From Bacteroidia bacterium (GTDB taxonomy: Bacteria; Bacteroidota; Bacteroidia; Cytophagales; Cyclobacteriaceae), in assembly GCA_016650355.1 (NCBI GenBank), contig JAENVX010000368.1, forward strand, positions 1 to 11,017: a stretch of DNA of 11,017 nt, read 5' to 3'. Of the stretch, positions 1 to 6,530 are shown one piece after another. The notes below the pieces were generated by a model. The model was not told where the DNA came from and made no database searches. It was given only the letters and a program-made list of their open reading frames with translations. Position 1 is the stretch's first letter, and each line of letters starts with the position of its first letter. A program made the translations under genes and the position numbers.

Positions 1-2793
1 CCTGAAGCAATAGAAACCATTAGCGAGATCGTTGACAAAGTAGAAAAATTTGAGCTTAAGCGAGATGTCTTACTACCTAAGTTTATCATCCCTCAAGAAT
101 TTAATACAGAAGATGATTATCTAAAATATCTCACCTACGAAGGAGCCAAACGAAGATATCCGGAACTCACGTCCGAAATTAAAGAGCGCATTGATTTTGA
201 ATTAGAAACAATAAAAAAAACTGGCTATCCTGGATATTTCCTTATCGTGCAGGATTTCACCTCGAAGGCTAGAGAGATGGGTGTATCAGTTGGGCCAGGC
301 AGAGGGTCAGCCGCTGGATCCGCAGTTGCCTTTTGTGTGGGCATCACCAATGTTGATCCTATCGCCTACGATTTACTTTTCGAACGTTTCTTAAATCCCG
401 ATCGCGTTTCGCTTCCAGATATTGATATTGACTTTGATGACGAAGGCCGCGATAAGGTATTGAAGTATGTAATTGAGAAGTACGGTCACAATCAGGTGGC
501 ACAGATTATCACGTATGGAACTATGGCCGCCAAATCTTCCATTCGCGACTGTGCCCGTGTGATGGAACTTCCGCTTAGTGAATCGAATCTGTTAGCCAAA
601 ATGATTCCGGAGCGACCGGGCACCACCCTTGAAAAAGCTTTTGAGGAAAACAAAGAACTGAGCGACATCCGTAAAGGAACTGATAAAAGAGCTGATGTCT
701 TACGTCAAGCTGTTGTGTTGGAGGGTTCCTTGCGAAATACGGGTACCCACGCTTGTGGGGTGATCATTACTCCAGACGATTTGACCAAGTTCGTTCCCGT
801 CTCTACTGCAAAAGATTCGGATATGCTTGTTACCCAATTCGACAACAGCGTTGTTGAAAGTGCTGGCATGCTAAAGATGGACTTTCTGGGGCTTACAACC
901 CTTACCATTATTAAAACAGCTTTGAAAAATATTAAGAAGCGAAAAGGAATCGAAATAGACATTGACAAAATTCCTCTTGATGATCTGAAGACGTATCAAC
1001 TTTATCAGCACGGAGATACTTCGGGAACATTCCAGTTTGAATCGGACGGCATGCAGAATTATCTGCGCGGATTAAAGCCGGATAAATTTGAAGACCTTAT
1101 CGCCATGAACGCTTTGTATCGACCAGGCCCAATGGAGTACATCCCTAACTTCATCGCGAGGAAGAATGGAAAGGAGCAAATCAAATACGACTTGCCTGAA
1201 ATGGAAGAGTATTTGAAAGACACGTATGGCATTACCGTATACCAGGAGCAGGTGATGTTGCTTTCACAAAAGCTTGCCAACTTTTCCAAAGGTGATGCCG
1301 ATGTGTTACGTAAGGCAATGGGAAAAAAGCAGAAGGATGTTTTGGATAAAATGAAAGACAGGTTCATTGACGGTTGCAAAAAGAATAACCATGATGAACG
1401 TGTGGCCGAAAAAATCTGGAAGGATTGGGAAGCATTCGCCCAGTATGCCTTTAACAAATCGCACTCAACATGTTACTCTCTGGTTGCCTATCATACGGCC
1501 TACCTAAAAGCCAACTATCCGGCAGATTACATGGCAGCCGTATTGACTCATTCGCAAAATAATTTAGATAACATTACATATTTTATCGAGGACTGTCGCA
1601 AACAAGGCATTGAAGTACTTGGACCGCATGTGAATGAGTCTGGTGTGTACTTTGAAGTAAATAAAGAAGGTCAAATCAGATTTGGACTTGGAGCCATCAA
1701 AGGAGCGGGTGACGCTGCAGTGGAAACCTTAATAAATGAACGCGATGCGCACGGACCATTCAAAGATATATTTGATTTCGCCTTAAGATTAAGCCAGCGA
1801 TCTGTCAACAAAAAAACATTTGAATGCCTTGCTCTTTCAGGAGCGTTTGATTGTTTCCACGAATATCACCGCAGGCAATACATAGCTTCTAAAGAAGGCG
1901 ATATTTCGCTCACAGAAAAAGTGATCAGATATTCAAGCAAAATGCAGCAAGATTCTTTAAGTGCGCAGGCAAGCTTATTTGGAGAGGCTACAGGCACTGC
2001 CATGCCACAGCCAAAGATTGATCCTATCGAACCCTTTAGCGAAATTGATAAACTACATTTTGAAAAAGAAGTGGTTGGTGTTTACATATCGGGTCATCCA
2101 CTTGATAATTTTAAATTTGAAATTGACACCTTCTGCAATACTGCAGTAAATTCGTTAGTTGACTTGGATGGAAAGGAAGGCAAGGAGTGCAAAGTAGGTG
2201 GAATTGTCGCCTCTGTAGAACACCGTATGACGAAGACGGGAAGACCATTCGGCAAACTCATTATCGAAGATTATAATGGCAAAGGCGAATTCATGCTGTG
2301 GAGCGATGATTATTTAAAGTACAAATCCTTCTTAATGCCAGGGTTATTCCTGTTTATCGAAGGCATGATCTCCAGAAAAAGCTGGGGCGAGCAAAATCTG
2401 GAATTTAAAATCCGAAATATTGATCTATTAAATGAGCTTGCCACGAAACGTGTGCAGGGTTTAGCCCTGCGCATCCCCGTGCAATCGGTAACGGAAGATT
2501 TTATCAATACACTTGAAAAAATCTGTAAAAAGAATTCTGGGAATGCCGCCTTGAGAATGTATCTGAAAGACGACTATGAATCCATTCAAACTGAGCTTCT
2601 TGCGCGGTCAAGCCGGATAAAACCAAGCAACGCCTTCATCAAGGAACTCAAAAAGCTAGCTGAGGTGGGAGTGGTTACAGACAAATTAGAAGTCAGGTGG
2701 CTGATAGAACAGTCTGTTATTTATCCCTCACTCTTAAATTCCGATGTTGGAACAATTTCCTCTACCTTTGTGTTGGACACAATAGAATCTTAA
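1..2793 (+). CDS. dnaE: DNA polymerase III subunit alpha (DnaE), 5' truncated
   Basis: Catalytic subunit of the replicative DNA polymerase; extends DNA at the fork as part of the Pol III holoenzyme. The frame is open from base 1, so the gene starts upstream; the GTG at 247 is an internal Val codon. The 930 visible residues lack the N-terminal PHP domain (family length is about 1,150-1,250). Visible signatures, numbered from the window edge: GPGRGSAAGS at 98-107; PDIDIDF with catalytic Asp140 and Asp142; KMDFLGL at 292-298 with Lys292 and the third catalytic Asp294; ALYRPGPM at 371-378; FNKSHS at 484-489; a helix-hairpin-helix (LGAIKGAGDAA) at 563-573; a QASLF clamp-binding motif at 656-660; an OB-fold from about 730 to 800; then a roughly 120-residue tail where tau binding would sit. 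The product is the E. coli-type DnaE rather than PolC, because no exonuclease domain interrupts it. All three catalytic aspartates are intact. trxA follows after 16 bases. Confidence 0.97.
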   Translation, partial: PEAIETISEIVDKVEKFELKRDVLLPKFIIPQEFNTEDDYLKYLTYEGAKRRYPELTSEIKERIDFELETIKKTGYPGYFLIVQDFTSKAREMGVSVGPGRGSAAGSAVAFCVGITNVDPIAYDLLFERFLNPDRVSLPDIDIDFDDEGRDKVLKYVIEKYGHNQVAQIITYGTMAAKSSIRDCARVMELPLSESNLLAKMIPERPGTTLEKAFEENKELSDIRKGTDKRADVLRQAVVLEGSLRNTGTHACGVIITPDDLTKFVPVSTAKDSDMLVTQFDNSVVESAGMLKMDFLGLTTLTIIKTALKNIKKRKGIEIDIDKIPLDDLKTYQLYQHGDTSGTFQFESDGMQNYLRGLKPDKFEDLIAMNALYRPGPMEYIPNFIARKNGKEQIKYDLPEMEEYLKDTYGITVYQEQVMLLSQKLANFSKGDADVLRKAMGKKQKDVLDKMKDRFIDGCKKNNHDERVAEKIWKDWEAFAQYAFNKSHSTCYSLVAYHTAYLKANYPADYMAAVLTHSQNNLDNITYFIEDCRKQGIEVLGPHVNESGVYFEVNKEGQIRFGLGAIKGAGDAAVETLINERDAHGPFKDIFDFALRLSQRSVNKKTFECLALSGAFDCFHEYHRRQYIASKEGDISLTEKVIRYSSKMQQDSLSAQASLFGEATGTAMPQPKIDPIEPFSEIDKLHFEKEVVGVYISGHPLDNFKFEIDTFCNTAVNSLVDLDGKEGKECKVGGIVASVEHRMTKTGRPFGKLIIEDYNGKGEFMLWSDDYLKYKSFLMPGLFLFIEGMISRKSWGEQNLEFKIRNIDLLNELATKRVQGLALRIPVQSVTEDFINTLEKICKKNSGNAALRMYLKDDYESIQTELLARSSRIKPSNAFIKELKKLAEVGVVTDKLEVRWLIEQSVIYPSLLNSDVGTISSTFVLDTIES

Positions 2794-2809
2794 AACGAAA
2801 TATAATAAC

Positions 2810-3133
2810 ATGGGAAAAACCTTAGAACTTAGCGATGCGACTTTTGACGAAACACTTAAAAGTGATAAACCAGTTTTAGTTGACTTTTGGGCAGAATGGT
2901 GTGGACCTTGCAAAATGATTGGGCCTCTTGTTGAGGAATTGGCCGCTGATTATGATGGCAAGGCTGTAATTGCAAAATTAAATGTGGATGAAAATCCTCT
3001 CGTGACAGCGCGTTTTGGTGTACGTTCTATCCCCACCCTCCTAGTATTTAAGAATGGTCAGGTAGTTGACAAACAGATCGGTGCTGTGCCAAAGTCTGTG
3101 CTTGCGCAAAAGATTGAAGCACAAGTCGCATAA
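2810..3133 (+). CDS. trxA: thioredoxin
   Basis: Small cytoplasmic disulfide reductase that passes electrons from thioredoxin reductase to oxidised protein targets such as ribonucleotide reductase and peroxiredoxins. The 107 residues match the usual length of a single-domain thioredoxin. The active site is WCGPC with Cys31 and Cys34. The buried aspartate is present (Asp25 in VLVDFW), and the cis-proline is Pro75 in RSIPTLLVF, followed by the usual KNGQ turn. There is no signal peptide or lipobox, so this is the cytoplasmic type, not a secreted TlpA-like protein. The ATG lies 16 bases after the dnaE stop, with an A/T-rich leader and no Shine-Dalgarno. The two genes are therefore probably co-transcribed, and a strong intrinsic terminator closes the unit just downstream. 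Confidence 0.96.
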   Translation: MGKTLELSDATFDETLKSDKPVLVDFWAEWCGPCKMIGPLVEELAADYDGKAVIAKLNVDENPLVTARFGVRSIPTLLVFKNGQVVDKQIGAVPKSVLAQKIEAQVA

Positions 3134-3152
3134 CCAATAGTAATATGCGTAG

Positions 3153-3186
3153 AAGGACCATTGAGCAAATTCAATGGTCTTTTTTA
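3153..3186 (+). terminator. Rho-independent terminator after trxA
   Basis: A perfect 9-bp stem (GACCATTGA at 3156-3164 with TCAATGGTC at 3171-3179) encloses a 6-base loop, GCAAAT. A G-U pair and two A-T pairs extend its base. Six T residues follow at 3180-3185, so it is oriented to stop transcription coming from dnaE-trxA. Read from the other strand the hairpin is followed only by a poor T-run (TCCTTCT), so it should act weakly, if at all, for the convergent esterase gene. The stop codon of that gene (3184-3186) sits inside the T-tract. Confidence 0.9.
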
Positions 3187-4596
3187 TTTCCCAGTCGGCC
3201 ATTCGTCAGTTCGAAAGCATGATACAGGCAATCCTTCTTTACTAAACAAATTAGGGATCGAACCATTTTTCCAGCCAAACCGTACAGCAATAGGATGCTT
3301 TACTTCCTTTGCCCACACAGTCACTGTATTTTTTTCAATTCTTGCTTTCGCTGAATAAAACTTCTGATCCTCCCCGGCAATGAGGAATTCATTGGGCTCA
3401 ACACCTTTTGCAATTAATTCTGAAGGAACATGATCGAATGAAATCCGAATCTTGCCTTTTTTCTCAACACGCATTGACCTATAGATGGGACTCTCAGATA
3501 CTATCTCATTTTTTCCGTAAGTCTTTGCAAGAGCCAGATTAGCCAATCTTTCACCAACAGGCTTCTTATACTTTGGATGAATATCTTTTACATCCTCGAC
3601 AAGATCAGAGATAACCACCATTCCTGTCTTGGGTATCTCCAACATCTTTACTTGCTGCTCACGAATAAGAGTTCCAATCTCAATTTCTCCATAGCCACTA
3701 AATGGTGCTATCTGAACATAATAGAATGGAAATTCTACAAGGAACTGCTTGCGCCACTCCAGTATGAGGTTTTCCATGAGTAATTTATAGGTAGATGGTG
3801 CAGCTGTATTGCTTTCGCCTTGATACCACAGTGCGCCTGCTATCCGAAAAGGAATAAGCGGATTAATCATTGCATTGAAAACAACTCCAGGTTTAGATGG
3901 GCACCATGGCTTGTTATCAATTTGCTTTTCAGATGATTTTGCTAAATCACTATTCGCTTTGATGCGTTCTTCCGGCAGCCAAACTTCAGCTGGTGTTCCG
4001 CCCCAACTTACGTTGATCAATCCTATTGGAACATTCAAATCCTGAAGCAATTTTTTTCCAAAGAAATAACCCACTGCACTAAAGTCGCGAACACTTTCTT
4101 TGTCACAAATTTGCCAGTCGCCCTCACCTCGCACTTGTAAGGAAGGTGCAGCGGACTTTCCAACATTGAACAAGCGGATGTTCCGATCATCAATCTGGGT
4201 AAGCAATTCTCGTCCATCTGCTGAAGCAGCCATGCTCCATTCCATATTAGACTGACCTGAACAAATCCAGACTTCACCGCTCATGACGTCTTGCAATATT
4301 CTCTCCTCTTCACCCGCCTTTATGGTGATTGTATGAGGGCCACCCGCAATAGGTGTCTGCAAACTAGATGACCAGAAGGCAGTATTGTCGGTTTTGGCTT
4401 TAATAGTAGTTGTATCCCAACTTACCTTGATGGTAATTTCCTGAGTAGAGCGAGCCCATCCCCATATAGGTGCACTTGACTGCTGCTGAATTACCATATG
4501 GTCGTCATAAATTGCTGGCAATCGCAGTTGAGCTTTTAAGCTGGTGACAGCTAAAATCAGGTAAACTATTAGAGTTAAATTTTTCATAGGTTTCAT
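3184..4596 (-). CDS. exported sialate O-acetylesterase-family hydrolase (SASA domain)
   Basis: Probable carbohydrate O-acetylesterase that removes acetyl groups from sugars outside the cytoplasm. With the ATG at 4596 it has 470 residues. A signal peptide covers about 1-22 (Lys-rich start, hydrophobic core LTLIVYLILAV, cleavage near LKA-Q). An N-terminal beta-rich region follows (LRLPAIYDDHMVIQQ, then WGWA), as is usual in this family. The SGNH/GDSL-like catalytic part carries SGQSNMEW with nucleophile Ser116, SWGGTPAE, WYQGESN at 257-263 and IHPKYKKPVGERLA with the likely catalytic His340. The acid residue is unclear because Lys, not Asp, stands three residues before that His. No other sialic acid gene is in view, so the true substrate could be another acetylated glycan. 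It is the last gene of a tight cluster: the ATG is 4 bases after the ykgJ-like stop. ATG 4587 is an equally good alternative start; the TTG at 4614 would overlap the upstream gene and was not used. Confidence 0.88.
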   Translation of the reverse strand: MKPMKNLTLIVYLILAVTSLKAQLRLPAIYDDHMVIQQQSSAPIWGWARSTQEITIKVSWDTTTIKAKTDNTAFWSSSLQTPIAGGPHTITIKAGEEERILQDVMSGEVWICSGQSNMEWSMAASADGRELLTQIDDRNIRLFNVGKSAAPSLQVRGEGDWQICDKESVRDFSAVGYFFGKKLLQDLNVPIGLINVSWGGTPAEVWLPEERIKANSDLAKSSEKQIDNKPWCPSKPGVVFNAMINPLIPFRIAGALWYQGESNTAAPSTYKLLMENLILEWRKQFLVEFPFYYVQIAPFSGYGEIEIGTLIREQQVKMLEIPKTGMVVISDLVEDVKDIHPKYKKPVGERLANLALAKTYGKNEIVSESPIYRSMRVEKKGKIRISFDHVPSELIAKGVEPNEFLIAGEDQKFYSAKARIEKNTVTVWAKEVKHPIAVRFGWKNGSIPNLFSKEGLPVSCFRTDEWPTGK

Positions 4597-4600
4597 ATAA

Positions 4601-5086
4601 TTAAAGTACTGCAACTTTCAAACGTTCGACAATTTCCAATACTGCCGGACACACCATCGTATTCTTATGAGTAAGTTCCATAATCTGAATCATCTTCTTT
4701 CTGTTGGTGTGTGGATATTCGCGACAAGCTTTTGGACGATCGTCATAGACGGAACAATAATTCTCGTTATCAAGAAATGGGCATGGCGAAGACTTCAAAA
4801 CATAATCCTTGTCCTCATCTATCTTCAAATACTTTTCAATAAAATCGCCCGGCTTCACCTTCAACGATTTAGCCACCCGCTCAATATCTGTTTGATAAAA
4901 AATCGGACTTGTGGTCTTACAGCAATTGGCACACTCCAAACACGTGATCTCTTCAAAGACTTCTTCATGCAACCTATGAAATGAATTATCCACCTTGCGA
5001 GGATCTTTCCGCTTCAGGCCAATGAGGAATTTTTTATTCTCAAGTGACTTATTTTTCGATACATCTTTGAAGCGGTCTAAATCCAT
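4601..5086 (-). CDS. YkgJ-family cysteine-cluster protein (CxxCxxCC)
   Basis: Small cytoplasmic protein of the YkgJ/UPF0153 family, thought to bind zinc or an iron-sulfur cluster; no reaction is established for this member. Its 161 residues begin with a charged, Lys-rich segment of about 45 residues and then carry the family signature CLECANCC (Cys49, Cys52, Cys55, Cys56). Further conserved cysteines lie in PCPFLD (Cys102), YCSVYDDRPKACREYP (Cys111 and Cys121) and MVCPAV (Cys146), giving eight possible ligands. There is no signal peptide or membrane segment. The ATG is one base after the stop of the nitronate monooxygenase-like gene, and the TAA is 4 bases before the esterase ATG, so translational coupling within one mRNA is likely. 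The family assignment is firm; the function and the identity of the metal are not. Confidence 0.9.
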   Translation of the reverse strand: MDLDRFKDVSKNKSLENKKFLIGLKRKDPRKVDNSFHRLHEEVFEEITCLECANCCKTTSPIFYQTDIERVAKSLKVKPGDFIEKYLKIDEDKDYVLKSSPCPFLDNENYCSVYDDRPKACREYPHTNRKKMIQIMELTHKNTMVCPAVLEIVERLKVAVL

Positions 5087-5087
5087 G

Positions 5088-6053
5088 CTAGTCTTTCGCT
5101 TGATCGTACTCAGTGGTTAGTGTTTTAACAATGTCACCCATCGGTCGAATACTTTTCACATGTTCAATGGCAGGACCCGCACACCAAATAGTTTTATAGG
5201 TAGCACTAAACGCAGCTTTCTCTACGGCCTTCATTCCACGAAATGCAATCAACATCTTAGCATACTTTTTTAGCGTCTTATTATTATTTAAAATCCATTC
5301 TAGCAGATTGGCGCTGGTACCCAATTGCTGGACATAAGGCGTATTGATAACAGTAAGAGGAGAACCCGAAAGTTTATTCGTACGCACAATATCCTTTTCC
5401 CCGTAATCCACCATGGCTTGTTTATACTCCTGAGAAATCTCAGACTCCTCACAAGCAATAAAGATTGTACCTATGGAAGCACCTGCAGCTCCGCTGTTCA
5501 TGATGTCTTTCAAATCCTTTCCTTTAGCAATCCCTCCGGCAGAAATAACAGGAATGTTGCAGTTTTCGGTCAGCAACTTAACCAGAGTTTTCGGGTCAAT
5601 ATTCCCTGCATGACCACCCGCCCTCGAGTTAACGGCAATAATTCCATCAGCCCCAAGTTCCTCTACTTTCTTAGCATAGGCCAAATCAACGACATCGCAG
5701 AAAACTTTTATCCCCAACGGCCGGCACTTTTCAATCACTTCGCGTGGGCTGCCTAATGAAGTGATGATATAGTCCACTTTAAGTTCCAGCAGTGTTTCAA
5801 GTTGACCTTTATACTTTGGGTTTGACTTATTTACGATCAAATTAACCCCAAATGGTTTTGAAGAAAATGATTTAATATCCTTGATGGCGGCACGCAATTC
5901 CTGATCTGTCCTGTAATTGAGTGCCGGAAAAGCAGCAGATACTCCATTTTGAAGGGCTGCTTTGATCATCTTCGTATTAGAGATCAGAAACATAGGGGCC
6001 ACAATTACCGGATAATCGATACCCAGTAGTTTATCTAAAGTAACTTTTGTCAT
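5088..6053 (-). CDS. nitronate monooxygenase / 2-nitropropane dioxygenase-like FMN enzyme
   Basis: TIM-barrel flavoenzyme of the nitronate monooxygenase family, which oxidises alkyl nitronates such as propionate-3-nitronate with FMN and oxygen. The 321 residues match the family. The N-terminus has the FMN-side strand YPVIVAPMF (14-22). SRAGGHAG (143-150) carries the conserved His148. The phosphate-binding loops ISAGGIAKG (170-178) and GAAGASIGTIFIACEES (188-204) follow in the expected order. The C-terminal WCAGPAIEHVKSIRP segment is also typical. Family members include FabK-type enoyl-ACP reductases, and an unknown substrate is possible; the SRAGGH form fits an NMO-like enzyme better than it proves the nitronate reaction. 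The TTG at 6056 was rejected in favour of the ATG at 6053. This is the first gene of a three-gene cluster and faces the SRPBCC gene across a divergent control region. Confidence 0.87.
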   Translation of the reverse strand: MTKVTLDKLLGIDYPVIVAPMFLISNTKMIKAALQNGVSAAFPALNYRTDQELRAAIKDIKSFSSKPFGVNLIVNKSNPKYKGQLETLLELKVDYIITSLGSPREVIEKCRPLGIKVFCDVVDLAYAKKVEELGADGIIAVNSRAGGHAGNIDPKTLVKLLTENCNIPVISAGGIAKGKDLKDIMNSGAAGASIGTIFIACEESEISQEYKQAMVDYGEKDIVRTNKLSGSPLTVINTPYVQQLGTSANLLEWILNNNKTLKKYAKMLIAFRGMKAVEKAAFSATYKTIWCAGPAIEHVKSIRPMGDIVKTLTTEYDQAKD

Positions 6054-6057
6054 CAAT

Positions 6058-6065
6058 CAAAATTA
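6058..6065 (-). promoter_or_regulatory. predicted -7 promoter element for the nitronate monooxygenase cluster
   Basis: On the minus strand this reads TAATTTTG, a full match to the Bacteroidota -7 consensus TAnnTTTG. It ends only 4 bases before the ATG at 6053, which would place the transcription start at or next to the start codon. No strong -33 TTTG is seen at the usual distance; the nearest T-run (CTTTCG, around 6088-6093) is a poor match. The motif is short and A/T-rich, so a chance match is possible. Confidence 0.45.
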
Positions 6066-6099
6066 ACTTTTATCTTCATATAGTACGCGAAAGGTGGTC

Positions 6100-6115
6100 A
6101 GTGATTATTATCACT
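6100..6115. promoter_or_regulatory. operator-like inverted repeat in the divergent promoter region
   Basis: AGTGAT and ATCACT form perfect 6-base arms around the spacer TATT. The site lies between two divergent genes and directly abuts the predicted -7 element of the SRPBCC gene, so a protein bound here would cover the spacer between its -33 and -7 elements. No regulator gene is adjacent. The arms are short, so the operator role is an inference. Confidence 0.4.
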
Positions 6116-6123
6116 TAGTTTTG
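6116..6123 (+). promoter_or_regulatory. predicted -7 promoter element for the SRPBCC gene
   Basis: TAGTTTTG matches the Bacteroidota -7 consensus TAnnTTTG. It would give a start of transcription near 6127-6131 and a leader of about 10 bases before the ATG at 6140. The expected -33 region (around 6091-6098) reads AAGGTGGT, a weak match to TTTG, so this promoter may be weak or depend on an activator. Confidence 0.5.
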
Positions 6124-6139
6124 CAGCTAGCACTTACAT

Positions 6140-6520
6140 ATGAAAGATTTCAAAAAGTATTTTATTATCCCGGCCCCTCCAGAGGACGTGTACCTGGCTT
6201 TGACCAATCCTATCACCATCCATCTGTGGTCTGGTGAGGAAGCAGTAATGTCTATCGAACCAGGAAGTGAGTTTTCACTATGGGATGGTAGCATTGTTGG
6301 AAAGAACCTGGAGTTTGTAGATGGAAAAAAAATCGTACAACAATGGTATTTTGGTGATCAATCAGCAGAATCGATTGTCACCATTATTCTTCACCGCCAT
6401 CAGGATGGTACTTCAGTGGAACTCAAACACACCAACATTCCGGACGAGGATTTTAATGAAATCGTGGAGGGGTGGAAGGAAAATTACTTTGGGTCGATCA
6501 GAGAGTTTTATGAGGAGTGA
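6140..6520 (+). CDS. SRPBCC / AHSA1-like domain protein
   Basis: Small cytoplasmic protein with a START-like helix-grip fold, a family that binds hydrophobic ligands or, in the AHSA1 branch, resembles the Hsp90 co-chaperone Aha1. The 126 residues are one complete domain. The first strand (FKKYFIIPAPPEDVYLAL) leads into the helix typical of the family. WSGEEAVMSIEPGSEFSLWDGSIVGKN-like strands follow (about 30-56), then KIVQQWYFGD (64-73), the strand pair SIVTIILH and GTSVELKHTNIP, and a C-terminal amphipathic helix beginning at the GW of EGWKENYF. No signal peptide is seen. The ligand cannot be read from the sequence. The gene stands alone on its strand, divergent from the nitronate monooxygenase cluster and convergent with addB. 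Its TGA is followed immediately by an in-frame TAA. Confidence 0.88.
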   Translation: MKDFKKYFIIPAPPEDVYLALTNPITIHLWSGEEAVMSIEPGSEFSLWDGSIVGKNLEFVDGKKIVQQWYFGDQSAESIVTIILHRHQDGTSVELKHTNIPDEDFNEIVEGWKENYFGSIREFYEE

Positions 6521-6530
6521 TAAATAGAAG

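Noticed and set aside
247..249. GTG as the start of the polymerase gene
   Set aside because: The reading frame is open to base 1 and the upstream residues continue DnaE, so this is an internal Val codon of a gene cut by the window edge.
1059..1457. 132-codon minus-strand open frame inside dnaE
   Set aside because: It is antisense to the conserved polymerase core and its translation shows no family features.
2801..2806. TATAAT box just before trxA
   Set aside because: It resembles the E. coli -10 box, but promoters in this group use TAnnTTTG, and the site lies 4 bases before the ATG in an A/T-rich gap without a -33 element.
4612..4614. TTG start for the esterase
   Set aside because: It would overlap the end of the YkgJ-like gene and put extra residues before a signal peptide that begins naturally at the ATG of 4596 or 4587.
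5325..5756. 143-codon plus-strand open frame
   Set aside because: It lies entirely antisense to the nitronate monooxygenase-like gene, whose motifs are clear, and it has no recognisable domain.
6054..6056. TTG start for the nitronate monooxygenase-like gene
   Set aside because: It adds a single residue before an ATG; the ATG at 6053 is the simpler choice.
6126..6131. GCTAGC palindrome upstream of the SRPBCC gene
   Set aside because: A six-base palindrome is expected by chance and has no supporting spacing or repetition.
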